Shown here one piece after another: positions 17,153 to 24,876 of a stretch of DNA of 31,455 nt. Both the position numbers and the translations under genes were made by a program. Origin of the DNA: DASPLH01 sp035627675 (GTDB lineage: Bacteria > Acidobacteriota > Terriglobia > Terriglobales > Acidobacteriaceae); contig DASPLH010000065.1 of NCBI GenBank assembly GCA_035627675.1, positions 1 through 31,455 on the forward strand, written 5' to 3'. The notes under the pieces are model-generated. The model saw nothing but the letters and a program-made list of their open reading frames with translations. It ran no database searches and was not told the origin of the DNA. The number at the start of each line of letters is the position of its first letter. Position 1 is the first letter of the stretch.

Positions 17153-17407
17153 CTACGCTGCCTTGGCCTTCCGTCGCTCCGCCCATCGCTGCTTCATCAT
17201 GGCCGACATGCGCTTGCGGGCGGCGGGACTCATTCGGCCCCGGCTGCGAGTCTGCTTCTTCTGCGCGGGCGCCGGTTGCGCCGGACCAGAGCCGTTGCGT
17301 CTGCGGCCGCGCCTTCCAAGGTTGTCGAGCGCTTCCAGCGCGGCAATGGCCTGATCGATGCGATCGCGTTCGGCACGAAGCTCCGAGAGTATACGGCTTG
17401 TGTCCAT
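17153..17407 (-). CDS. Small basic protein: helical N-terminus plus NUMOD3-like tail
   Basis: This 84-residue protein uses the ATG at 17407, chosen because AGGA lies five bases upstream on the minus strand; a GTG at 17419 would overlap that site. Residues about 3-30 form an amphipathic helix (ILSELRAERDRIDQAIAALE). Then comes a basic, Gly/Pro/Gln-rich linker (GRRGRRRNG) and a C-terminal block MSPAARKRMSAMMKQRWAER, which resembles the NUMOD3 DNA-binding repeat (S-x-x-x-RK-x2-S-x3-K-x-RW). Related short proteins are, from memory, frequent in Acidobacteriota genomes, with no assigned function. Nucleic-acid binding is likely from composition and motif; a nucleoid-associated or regulatory role is inference. 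Confidence 0.75.
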   Translation of the reverse strand: MDTSRILSELRAERDRIDQAIAALEALDNLGRRGRRRNGSGPAQPAPAQKKQTRSRGRMSPAARKRMSAMMKQRWAERRKAKAA

Positions 17408-17522
17408 AGGGGTCCTCACCGCGCCATGCTAACAACCAGCCGGTTGCGGTGCAATCAAACAAAGCCGGAGACCTCGGAAATCGCCTGCGGGAAGCGGGAA
17501 GTGGCGATTACCAGCCCGCGGC

Positions 17523-17538
17523 TGTGACTGAAGTCATC
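17523..17538. promoter_or_regulatory. CRP/FNR-type palindrome upstream of the DUF438 gene
   Basis: TGTGA-CTGAAG-TCATC matches the CRP/FNR-superfamily consensus TGTGA-N6-TCACA at 9 of 10 arm positions (T for C at the fourth base of the right arm leaves TCA intact, and the final base is C for A, so the arm match is TGTGA/TCA). Its centre is about 52 bp upstream of the ATG at 17583. Two further sites of the same form occur upstream of the next plus-strand transcription units, which raises confidence. Confidence 0.5.
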
Positions 17539-17582
17539 GTTCGCGTTCCCCGCCGTTGTTAGTGTTCACCCAGGAGCACATC

Positions 17583-18833
17583 ATGAGCGAACTTATCGAT
17601 AACAAGACGCAGAGAGTGAACACTCTCAAGGGAATCATCCGGCATCTTCATGCCGGCGCTCCGGCCGAACAGGTGAAGCAGCAGCTGCGCGAAGTCGTGC
17701 AGCAGACGGATGCGACCGAGATCATGGCCATGGAGCAGCAATTGATCAATGAGGGCATGCCGGTGGAGCAGATTCGCTCGATGTGCGACCTGCACTCGCA
17801 GGTGACTCGCGAAGTCCTCACGCAGATCAAGCCCCGAGCGGCGATCGAGCCGGGGCATCCGGTTGACACCTTCCGGCGCGAGAATGCAGCGCTTCGCGAG
17901 GTCCTGGGTGCGATTCGCGGTGGCCTGGACGAACTCGGTGCGATGGACGACGGCCAGGATGCCACGGCGCTTGGGTTCAAGCTGCGGCAGGCGGCCAACG
18001 ACCTGATGGACATCGACAAGCACTACCAGCGCAAGGAACACGCGCTGTTCTCGTGTCTCGAGCGGCACGGCATCACCGGCCCGTCGAAGGTGATGTGGGC
18101 GAAAGATGATGAAGTGCGCGCCATCGTCAAGCAGTTCGGCGCGGCGCTGCACGCGGTGGAACCATCCGCTCTCGCGATGAAAACCGGAATCGCGGGACCG
18201 GCGGTAAACGCGATGCGTGCGGTCGAGGAGATGATCTTCAAAGAGGAGAACATCCTCCTGCCCATGGCGATGGAAACTCTGACGGAAGAGGAGTGGGCGG
18301 AGATCTGGGCTGTGTCTCCGAAGTACGGCTGGTGCCTGGTGGAGCCGCAACAGGGCTACACGCCGAAGCAGGGCGCGAACGGCGCAGGCGCGGGCGTCCC
18401 ACATGACGGGCTCATCATGCTGCCGACGGGCAATGTGACCGTCGAGCAACTGGCGGCCGTGTTCTCGACGCTCCCGCTGGACATCACGTTTGTCGATGCC
18501 GAGGACCGCGTGGCGTTCTTCACCGAGGGACCTGAGCGTATCTTCGCCCGCAGCAAGGCGATCATCGGACGCAAGGTGCAGCACTGCCATCCTCCGCGCA
18601 GCGTCGAGACCGTCGATCGCATCCTGAACGACTTCCGCGCCGGACGCGAGGACGTGGCCGAATTCTGGATCAACTTCCACGGCAAGTTTGTGCACATACG
18701 CTACTTCGCCGTGCGGAGTCCCGGGGGCGAATACCTCGGAACGCTCGAGCTGACGCAAGACCTGGCTCCGCTGCGCAAACTGGAAGGCGAGCGGCGACTG
18801 CTTCAGTACGAGGGCGCGAGTGCTCACGCCTAA
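17583..18833 (+). CDS. DUF438-hemerythrin(HHE)-PAS protein, probable redox/gas sensor
   Basis: The ATG at 17583 is chosen for the AGGAG at 17571-17575 and because the conserved sequence begins MSELIDN; upstream in-frame ATGs lack a site. The protein has 416 residues. Residues about 8-80 match DUF438 (KGIIRHLHAGAPAEQVKQQL). About 100-240 form a helical hemerythrin-like HHE domain with DKHYQRKEHALFSCLERHG and FKEENILLP. About 280-400 form a PAS domain typical of this family (DAEDRVAFF, IGRKVQHCHPPRSVETV). The family is widespread in anaerobes and facultative bacteria and is thought to bind iron and sense oxygen or nitric oxide. No output domain (kinase, cyclase, HTH) is present, so it must signal through a partner. 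A CRP/FNR-like site lies upstream, and a cytochrome c gene follows after 132 bp. Confidence 0.88.
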   Translation: MSELIDNKTQRVNTLKGIIRHLHAGAPAEQVKQQLREVVQQTDATEIMAMEQQLINEGMPVEQIRSMCDLHSQVTREVLTQIKPRAAIEPGHPVDTFRRENAALREVLGAIRGGLDELGAMDDGQDATALGFKLRQAANDLMDIDKHYQRKEHALFSCLERHGITGPSKVMWAKDDEVRAIVKQFGAALHAVEPSALAMKTGIAGPAVNAMRAVEEMIFKEENILLPMAMETLTEEEWAEIWAVSPKYGWCLVEPQQGYTPKQGANGAGAGVPHDGLIMLPTGNVTVEQLAAVFSTLPLDITFVDAEDRVAFFTEGPERIFARSKAIIGRKVQHCHPPRSVETVDRILNDFRAGREDVAEFWINFHGKFVHIRYFAVRSPGGEYLGTLELTQDLAPLRKLEGERRLLQYEGASAHA

Positions 18834-18871
18834 GACACCGATGTTGCGGGAGGCAGAAATAGTTTCAGAGT

Positions 18872-18887
18872 TGTGATGGCGGTCACT
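18872..18887. promoter_or_regulatory. CRP/FNR-type palindrome upstream of cytochrome c gene
   Basis: TGTGA-TGGCGG-TCACT matches TGTGA-N6-TCACA at 9 of 10 arm positions. Its centre is about 86 bp before the TTG start at 18966. A class-II activator at -41.5 would place transcription start near 18921, inside the leader, which is a workable geometry. It is one of three such sites in 3.4 kb. Confidence 0.55.
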
Positions 18888-18965
18888 GCCAGAGTTGCGG
18901 GCAGGAATTCACACTACGCGGTGCTTCGAGGTTAAAGCATCTCGCGGCACATTGAAGGAGGACTC

Positions 18966-19262
18966 TTGAAGAAGATACTGACGATTGCGATGGTGATGGC
19001 GCTGGGGACTTCCATGGCTGCCGCAGCCGACCTGGCATCCGATGCCAATTACAAGGCGAAATGTGCGATGTGCCACGGCGCGGCGGGTGAAGGCAAGCCG
19101 GCGATGAAGACCGCTCCCTTGAAGGACTCGGCCGCAAAGAGCGAGGCCGAACTCACGGCTTTGATCGCGAAGGGCAAGGCTCCGAAGATGCCAGCGTATG
19201 AAGGCAAGCTGACGGCCGACCAGATCAAGGCGATGGTCGCCGAGATCAAGGCTCTCAAGTAG
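18966..19262 (+). CDS. Monohaem class I cytochrome c, periplasmic
   Basis: This is a small electron carrier of 98 residues. The start is TTG at 18966, supported by AAGGAGGA immediately upstream; no ATG fits. Residues 1-20 form a signal peptide ending in a run of alanines. The mature protein has one haem site CAMCH (C33, C36, H37) followed by GAAGEGKPA, and the probable distal ligand is M75 in KAPKMPAYEGKL. The helix at the C-terminus (TADQIKAMVAEIKAL) is typical of cbb3-oxidase-subunit- or c6-like small cytochromes. No oxidase or dehydrogenase gene adjoins it, so its redox partner is elsewhere. The CRP/FNR-type site upstream suggests control by oxygen or another gas signal. Confidence 0.93.
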   Translation: MKKILTIAMVMALGTSMAAAADLASDANYKAKCAMCHGAAGEGKPAMKTAPLKDSAAKSEAELTALIAKGKAPKMPAYEGKLTADQIKAMVAEIKALK

Positions 19263-19300
19263 AAGCCGCCGGGAGGCAGGCTCCATCCCTGATGTACAGG

Positions 19301-19335
19301 AAAGCGGCGCTGCGAGGCGCCGCTTTCTGTTTTCG
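19301..19335 (+). terminator. Rho-independent terminator after cytochrome c
   Basis: A perfect 10-bp stem AAAGCGGCGC / GCGCCGCTTT (19301-19310 and 19317-19326) with a 6-nt loop TGCGAG is followed by CTGTTTTCGTT. It lies between the cytochrome gene and the convergent decarboxylase gene, and could work in both directions, since the A-run on the left gives U residues on the minus-strand transcript. Confidence 0.85.
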
Positions 19336-19342
19336 TTCGTCT

Positions 19343-20797
19343 CTAGACTTTCGCGGCTGCCGCCTGCAACAACTCCCAGGCGGTGCGGAGATCTCCGATC
19401 GTGCTGCCGAGATTGCCGATCGCCACTCGCACGACAACCTTTCCGTTCAGTTCGGTGTGCGACAGGAAGACCGGTCCCGCGGCGTTGACGTGCTCGAGAA
19501 TGGCGCGGTTCTGATCGTCGCTGCCGCGGAAGCGGAAGCACACGGTCGAGAAGGGCACCGGCGCAACCCGCTCCCAACGCGCGTCCGCATCCACCCAGGA
19601 CGCGAACTGCCGTGCGAGATCGATGTGCGAGCGCAGAATCTGCTGGAGCCCCTCGCGTCCGAAGTAGCGAAGGATGAACCACAACTTCAACGAGCGGAAG
19701 CGGTGTCCGAGCGGCACGCCGTAGTCCATGAGATGGATGGCGCGCGGGTCCTCGCTCGCGCGGAGGTATTCGGGGACGAGCGAAAACGCGCGCCTCAGGA
19801 TGTCGGGCCGTCTCGTGTAGAACGCGCTGAGGTCGATGCTCGTCAGCAGCCATTTGTGCGGGTTCATAACGATGGAGTGGGCGCGCTCGGCTCCGGCGAG
19901 AATTTCCCGCTTCTCCGGCAGCATGGCCGCCACTCCGGCATACGCAGCGTCGATGTGCAGCCATGCGCCGTAACGCTCGGCGATCTCCACGATCGGTACA
20001 ACGGGGTCGATGCTGGTCGATGACGTCGTGCCGACCGTCGCGACGATGCACATGGGCCGTTTGCCGGCCGCGATGTCGGCTTGGACGGCCTGTTCCAGCG
20101 CATCGGGACGCATGCGGAATTCGGCGTCGGTGGGGATTTTTCGCACGTTCTTCTGGCCGATTCCGATCGCGATGGCGCCCTTCTCGACGGATGAGTGCGA
20201 CTGCTGCGAGGTGTAGACCGTGAGGTCTCCGTGCGAGCCGTTCTCTCGCGCCTCGGGCGCGACGTACTCTCGGGCCGCAACCAGCGCGTGCATGGTGCTG
20301 GTCGATGCCGTGTCGTAAACGATTCCGAAGAAGTCGGCGGGCAGTCCTACCCAGTCGCGCAGCCACCCCAGCGTGACCTGCTCGAGTTCGACGAGCGCCG
20401 GCGAGGTCTTCCAGTGGAGCCCGTTGGTGTTGAGCGCGGCGGCAAGCATTTCGCCGAGGATCGCCGGTGTGGAGCCGGTGCAGCCGAAGTAGGCGAAGAA
20501 GCCTGGATGGTTCCAGTGCGTAACGGCCGGGACGATCTGTCGATCGAAGTCGGCCATCATGCGGGCGAAGCTTTCCGGGTGTTCCGGACCGTGCGCGGGC
20601 AGGGAATCGGCCAGTTCGCCGGGCTTGACCGCGGGCAGCACCGGGTAGGTTCGAATGTTCGCGATGTAATCGGCGATCCAGTCCACCGCCTCGTGCGCGG
20701 CCGCGCGAAAGTCCTCGGAGTAGGCCTTCCAGGTCTCGGGGCTGGCAGCGGGAGATTCCGAAGAGCGTGTTTCCTTACCTGCTTCTGGTTGCGCCAT
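19343..20797 (-). CDS. PLP-dependent group II decarboxylase (aromatic-L-amino-acid decarboxylase-like)
   Basis: This 484-residue cytoplasmic enzyme is of PLP fold type I. I chose the ATG at 20797; a GTG at 20836 would add 13 residues before the family's usual start. The cofactor lysine is K315 in NPHKWLLT. Other family blocks are HWNHPGFFAYF (substrate region), SQQSHSSVEKG, and the PLP-ring contact DAAYAG in the context HIDAAYAGVAAMLPE. These fit the aromatic-amino-acid/tyrosine/DOPA decarboxylase branch rather than glutamate decarboxylase GadB. Bacterial members also include aldehyde synthases, so the exact reaction (tryptamine, tyramine or phenylacetaldehyde formation) is open. It faces hypA divergently, and the palindrome at 20859-20874 lies between the two. 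Confidence 0.92.
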   Translation of the reverse strand: MAQPEAGKETRSSESPAASPETWKAYSEDFRAAAHEAVDWIADYIANIRTYPVLPAVKPGELADSLPAHGPEHPESFARMMADFDRQIVPAVTHWNHPGFFAYFGCTGSTPAILGEMLAAALNTNGLHWKTSPALVELEQVTLGWLRDWVGLPADFFGIVYDTASTSTMHALVAAREYVAPEARENGSHGDLTVYTSQQSHSSVEKGAIAIGIGQKNVRKIPTDAEFRMRPDALEQAVQADIAAGKRPMCIVATVGTTSSTSIDPVVPIVEIAERYGAWLHIDAAYAGVAAMLPEKREILAGAERAHSIVMNPHKWLLTSIDLSAFYTRRPDILRRAFSLVPEYLRASEDPRAIHLMDYGVPLGHRFRSLKLWFILRYFGREGLQQILRSHIDLARQFASWVDADARWERVAPVPFSTVCFRFRGSDDQNRAILEHVNAAGPVFLSHTELNGKVVVRVAIGNLGSTIGDLRTAWELLQAAAAKV

Positions 20798-20858
20798 GAC
20801 AGGAATTCTAACGAACCGGACGGCGGGCAGTCTCACCGGCCGGTGTGGCCGGAACGGC

Positions 20859-20874
20859 TGTGAGCGATGTCACA
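20859..20874. promoter_or_regulatory. Perfect CRP/FNR-type palindrome upstream of hypAB
   Basis: TGTGA-GCGATG-TCACA is a perfect match to the CRP-type consensus, and the flanking GC/GC extend the arms to 7 bp (GCTGTGA/TCACAGC). A -10-like GACAAT at 20897-20902 would put the start of transcription near 20909, so the palindrome would be centred about 42 bp upstream, the class-II activator position. It also lies about 70 bp upstream of the divergent decarboxylase gene. Confidence 0.72.
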
Positions 20875-20896
20875 GCAGCGGGGAGCGCCGGGGTAG

Positions 20897-20902
20897 GACA
20901 AT
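20897..20902 (+). promoter_or_regulatory. Candidate -10 element for hypAB
   Basis: GACAAT matches TATAAT at four positions. It is supported mainly by its spacing from the perfect palindrome at 20859-20874; no good -35 is present, as expected for an activator-dependent promoter. An everted copy of the half-sites (TCACA-N6-TGTGA, 20902-20917) overlaps the predicted transcription start. Confidence 0.35.
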
Positions 20903-20927
20903 CACAGTTGAGTGTGACTGGTCCCGC

Positions 20928-21272
20928 ATGCACGAACTATCACTTGTCGCGTCGATTCTCGATCAGCTTGAGGATGAACTGGCCAAGCGGCCGGGTTCGC
21001 GGTTCTCGAAGGTGGGACTCCGCATTGGCGATCTCGCCGGAGTCGATGTCGATTCGCTGACGTTCGGATTCGACGCGCTCGTGAAGGACACGCACTGGGA
21101 GCCGCTGGCGCTCGAGATCGAGACGGTAAAACGGCGGCAGCAGTGTCCGCGGTGCAAGCACGAGTTCGAGGCCGAACATTGGTCCACGGCGTGTCCCGCG
21201 TGTAACGAAGCGGCCACGGTGACGATCGCCGGAGAAGAGTTGCAGATCGCGTTCATAGAGGTGGAAGAATGA
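20928..21272 (+). CDS. hypA: Hydrogenase nickel-incorporation protein HypA
   Basis: HypA hands nickel to the large subunit of [NiFe]-hydrogenases, together with HypB. The ATG at 20928 gives the invariant N-terminus MHELS, whose amino group and H2 bind nickel; upstream in-frame starts would mask it. The protein has 114 residues. The structural zinc site is intact: C73 and C76 (CPRC), C89 and C92 (CPAC). The stop overlaps hypB (ATGA at 21269-21272). No hydrogenase structural genes or other hyp genes are in the window, so this pair either serves a distant hydrogenase or feeds another nickel enzyme such as urease. A perfect CRP/FNR-type site lies upstream. Confidence 0.95.
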   Translation: MHELSLVASILDQLEDELAKRPGSRFSKVGLRIGDLAGVDVDSLTFGFDALVKDTHWEPLALEIETVKRRQQCPRCKHEFEAEHWSTACPACNEAATVTIAGEELQIAFIEVEE

Positions 21273-21958
21273 GCACCCAGATTCCGGTGGAGAAGAAAGT
21301 CCTCAACGAGAACCAGCGCATCGCAGCCGAACTGCGCGAGAAGTTCCGCGAACACAAGATTCTTGTGTTGAACGTGATCAGTTCGCCGGGTTCCGGCAAG
21401 ACGACGCTGCTGGAGCGCACGCTGCAACAGTTCGACAAGAACAAGCGGGTCGTGGTCCTGACCGGCGATCTCCAGACGGAGAACGATGCCAGGCGTCTGG
21501 CGCGCTGGGGCTACCCGGTGAAGCAGATCGTCACCGGCGGAACCTGCCATCTGGACGCGAAGATGATCGAGAAGCACCTGGCGGACTGGCCGCTGGACAC
21601 CTTCGACATCCTGCTGATCGAGAACGTCGGGAACCTCGTCTGCCCGTCAAGCTACGATCTCGGCGAACACGCCAAGGTAGTGATCCTCAGCGTGACCGAA
21701 GGCGAGGACAAACCTCTCAAGTACCCGTCGATCTTCTTCAAGTCCGAATTGATGATCCTGAGCAAGGTGGACCTGCTGCCGTATGTGCCGTTCGACGCCG
21801 AGTTGGCGAAGCAGAACGCACGCACGGTGCATCCCGGCATGGAGATCGTCGAAGTCTCGTGCCAGAGCGGAGACGGCCTGAGACAGTGGATCGACTGGAT
21901 CGAGGCGAAGTTCGCCGCCGTGCGGTCCGGAGCGTTGGAACTGAGCGCCGCGAAGTAG
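21269..21958 (+). CDS. hypB: Hydrogenase maturation GTPase HypB
   Basis: HypB is a SIMIBI-class GTPase that, with HypA, loads nickel into [NiFe]-hydrogenase. Its P-loop SSPGSGKTT has K44. The dimer-interface metal site residues are C93-H94 (GGTCHLDA) and C125 (NVGNLVCP), and the guanine-specificity region is SKVDLLPY. The length is 229 residues. The N-terminus lacks both the histidine-rich nickel-storage stretch and the CxxCGC high-affinity nickel motif found in some HypB proteins, so it is a minimal form. It is translationally coupled to hypA. It is followed by 206 bp without a clear terminator before the PIG-L gene. Confidence 0.95.
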   Translation: MSTQIPVEKKVLNENQRIAAELREKFREHKILVLNVISSPGSGKTTLLERTLQQFDKNKRVVVLTGDLQTENDARRLARWGYPVKQIVTGGTCHLDAKMIEKHLADWPLDTFDILLIENVGNLVCPSSYDLGEHAKVVILSVTEGEDKPLKYPSIFFKSELMILSKVDLLPYVPFDAELAKQNARTVHPGMEIVEVSCQSGDGLRQWIDWIEAKFAAVRSGALELSAAK

Positions 21959-22164
21959 GTTCTATCGCACACAATTTGGTTCGAATGCCCGTCGAGTGGC
22001 ATCTTCTCCCAAGGGGATCGCCGCCGCCGGGCTTTTTGCTGCACGGGCACTTTCCGCCCGCGAGGGACGCGAATATCCCTGCCGTACGACGCTCGCACTG
22101 CGGGGTTGCCGAGACCGCCGGGCGGGCGGTACAACGTAAGTCTCATCTTCCAGCGGAGGACTCT
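21959..22164. other. Intergenic region hypB to PIG-L gene
   Basis: The reading frame of the next gene stays open through this region, but no start with a ribosome-binding site and no conserved protein sequence is seen before the TTG at 22165. A weak CGGGC-N7-GCCCG hairpin is present near 22045; there is no convincing terminator or promoter. Confidence 0.4.
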
Positions 22165-24876
22165 TTGCGAACCCGGTCGCGTCTGGCGGTCCTCGTTCTA
22201 CTTCTCAGCTTCTTTGGTGTCGCGCAGCAGGCTGCGCCTGCGCCGCAGGCCCCGCCTGTCCCCGCGCAGGCGGTTGAGGCGCGCCGGCAGGCAAGCGCTT
22301 CGCCGGCTTATGCGCCGCTGCCGCAGGATGTGGGGCAGGCAGGTCTCCAGCAGGAGCTTCGGCGTCTGCGCACCACCGCGCGGCTGATGCAGATCACCGC
22401 TCATCCCGATGACGAGGATGGCGGGATGCTGACGCTGCAGGCGCGAGGGCGGGGCGTGGAGACCGTGTTGTTTTCACTGACCCGCGGAGAGGGCGGACAG
22501 AACCGGTTGGGCGCCGGACTCTTCGACGAACTCGGAGTGTTGCGGACGCTCGAACTGCTGGCGGCCGACCGCTACTATGGCGTCCAGCAGCGCTTCTCCC
22601 GCCTCGCCGACTTCGGATATTCGAAGTCCGCGGAAGAGACGTTCCAGAAGTGGGGACGAGACACGGCGCTGGCGGATGTTGTGCGCCAGGTCCGCATCTT
22701 CAAGCCGGACGTGATTGTTGCCCGGTTCAGCGGGACGGAGGCCGATGGGCATGGACACCACCAGGCGTCGGCGATCCTTGCGCGTGAGGCGTTCCGCGCC
22801 GCCGGTGATCCGAAGGCCTTCCCTGAACAACTGAAAGACGGGCTGACGGTGTGGCAGGCGAAGAAGCTTTACACCAGCGCGGTTCCGCGTGAGTCGGGCG
22901 AGCATACCGTTGCACTCGATAAAGGCGTGGAAGACCCGCTGCTGGGCATGAGCTACCAGCAGTTCGCCATGCAGGGTCTGCGGCACCAGCTATCCCAGGG
23001 CGCCGGCACATGGAACCTGCCGCCGGGGCCGTACATCTCGCGCTACAAGCTGGTCGATTCCGTGCTGACGCCCAGGATCGAGCCGGGCCTGCGCGAGGAG
23101 GATCTGTTCGACGGCATCGACACGAGCCTGCCGGCTGTTGTGGCGCGCCTGGGCGCCGAGGCAAGCCGTGTCCCGCAGCTTTCGTCCCTGCTGCAACTCG
23201 CGGACTCCCGCATCGCCGGCGTCAGCCAGGAAGCGGACATGGAGCGAAAGACGATCGCTCTTCTTGAGGCACAGGAGACGATCGCTCGTGCGGTCAAGGC
23301 CAGTGCCGCCGCTTCGCTTCGGCCGGAAACAAAGAGCTGGCTGCTGGCGGTGCTGCGCTCGAAGCTGAACCAGTTGGAGCGCGCAGCGGCCATTGCCGCC
23401 GGCATCGACATCGAGACCGCGGTCGAGCCGCAGAACGCGCACTCCGCGGGCGCGGGGCTGGTGACGCCGGGGCAGACCTTTCGGGTCACCTTGCGGGCGA
23501 CGCGGGACCCGCGTGTCCAGGCCGGCATCTTCCACTTCGAGATCGAGCGCCCGGAGAACTGGCCGGTGCCGCGGCTGATCCGGTCTTCGGACGAGGGGCA
23601 TACGTACGAAGTAACAGTGCCGATTGGAGCCGAATACACTCGTCCCTACTATCACCGCGACGATCCAGCCCGCGATTCGGTGTACCGGATTTACGATGAT
23701 CGATACCTGGGACTGCCGCAGAGCCCCGCTCCCTTACGCGCACGGGTCGTGTATCGAGTCGGGCGCTTCCAGGGCGGGTACTCGGAGGACATCGGCGCCA
23801 GTTTCACCGGGGAGAGCGGTGCGAGTCGCAAGCGTCCCGTGGCAGTCGTGCCGCCGCTTTCGGTGCTGCTGGAGGCTCCGACGCGGTTCGTTCCGCTTTC
23901 GCGCGTCGAGCCCACGGAGATGTTCGTCACCGTGCGGAGCCAGGTTCCGCAGTTGCGAAACGCCGAAGTGCGGCTGGAGGCTCCCGCGGGCTGGCGCATC
24001 GAACCCAAGGCGCAGCGCGTATCGCTTGACGGCATCGGCACCGAGCGCAAGTACAAGTTCTACGTGTTCCGCGAAGGTGCGCCGGCGGGCATCGCCCCGC
24101 TGAGGGCCGCGGTGCATTACGAGGGGAACGATTACGACCAGGGCTTCGCGATCGTGGCGCGCGACGATCTCGCAACCGGCTACTACTACCACCCGGCGAC
24201 CGGGCGCATCACGGCCGTGGACGTCAAGGTCCCGCAGAACCTGACCGTCGGCTACGTGATGGGCGCCGGGGACGAGATACCATCGGCGCTTCGCGATGCG
24301 GGCGTCCATCTGAAGATCATCTCGCCGGAGGAACTGGCGACGGGAGACCTGTCGCGCTATTCGACCGTCGTGCTGGGCATCCGCGCCTACGACGTCCGTG
24401 AAGACGTGGTGCGGCATAACCGGCGTCTGCTCGAATACGTGCGGAAAGGCGGGACGCTGCTCGTGCAGTACAACGCGGACCGCAGCGAATTCAACTCCGG
24501 GAAGCTCACGCCGTATGACGCTTCGCTGGGCCGCGACCGCGTCTCGGTCGAGGACGCGCCGGTGACGATGTTGAATCCGAAGAACGACGAATTCGATTAT
24601 CCGAACGCCATCACCTCCGCCGACTTCGACGGATGGGTGCAGGAGCGCGGACTTTACTTCATGCAGTCGTGGGACGATGGCAGGTATGAGCCGCTGATCG
24701 AGTCCCACGATCCCGGCGAGCCGGAGAGGAAGGGCGGTCTGCTGAAGGCGACGTTCGGCAAAGGGACGTATATCTACTGCGGTTATGCATTCTTTCGCCA
24801 GTTGCCGAACGGCGTTCCCGGCGCACTGCGATTCTTCGTAAACCTCCTGAGCGCACCTAACGAGTGGAAGCGTTGA
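22165..24876 (+). CDS. Exported PIG-L/LmbE family deacetylase with C-terminal glutamine-amidotransferase-like domain
   Basis: The protein has 903 residues. The start is TTG at 22165, just after GGAGGA (22155-22160); it gives a signal peptide (LRTRSRLAVLVLLLSF, then Gln-rich/Pro-Ala). The open frame runs back to 21859 but the extra residues look non-coding. Residues about 70-300 are a zinc-dependent N-acetylglucosaminyl deacetylase domain (PIG-L/LmbE): AHPDDED with H80, D82 and D83, TRGEGGQN, and the H196-G-H-H199 cluster. The middle (about 400-680) is beta-rich with immunoglobulin-like NEW3-type character. The C-terminal part (about 690-900) resembles a class I glutamine-amidotransferase/ThuA-like fold (VVLGIRAYD, YVRKGGTLLVQYN). 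The substrate is probably an N-acetylated sugar in the envelope. It overlaps the next gene. Confidence 0.86.
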   Translation: MRTRSRLAVLVLLLSFFGVAQQAAPAPQAPPVPAQAVEARRQASASPAYAPLPQDVGQAGLQQELRRLRTTARLMQITAHPDDEDGGMLTLQARGRGVETVLFSLTRGEGGQNRLGAGLFDELGVLRTLELLAADRYYGVQQRFSRLADFGYSKSAEETFQKWGRDTALADVVRQVRIFKPDVIVARFSGTEADGHGHHQASAILAREAFRAAGDPKAFPEQLKDGLTVWQAKKLYTSAVPRESGEHTVALDKGVEDPLLGMSYQQFAMQGLRHQLSQGAGTWNLPPGPYISRYKLVDSVLTPRIEPGLREEDLFDGIDTSLPAVVARLGAEASRVPQLSSLLQLADSRIAGVSQEADMERKTIALLEAQETIARAVKASAAASLRPETKSWLLAVLRSKLNQLERAAAIAAGIDIETAVEPQNAHSAGAGLVTPGQTFRVTLRATRDPRVQAGIFHFEIERPENWPVPRLIRSSDEGHTYEVTVPIGAEYTRPYYHRDDPARDSVYRIYDDRYLGLPQSPAPLRARVVYRVGRFQGGYSEDIGASFTGESGASRKRPVAVVPPLSVLLEAPTRFVPLSRVEPTEMFVTVRSQVPQLRNAEVRLEAPAGWRIEPKAQRVSLDGIGTERKYKFYVFREGAPAGIAPLRAAVHYEGNDYDQGFAIVARDDLATGYYYHPATGRITAVDVKVPQNLTVGYVMGAGDEIPSALRDAGVHLKIISPEELATGDLSRYSTVVLGIRAYDVREDVVRHNRRLLEYVRKGGTLLVQYNADRSEFNSGKLTPYDASLGRDRVSVEDAPVTMLNPKNDEFDYPNAITSADFDGWVQERGLYFMQSWDDGRYEPLIESHDPGEPERKGGLLKATFGKGTYIYCGYAFFRQLPNGVPGALRFFVNLLSAPNEWKR

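Noticed and set aside
18909..20366. A 485-codon minus-strand frame covering the cytochrome c gene and part of the decarboxylase
   Set aside because: It is the wrong frame: the decarboxylase with NPHKW and the cytochrome with CAMCH fully explain the region.
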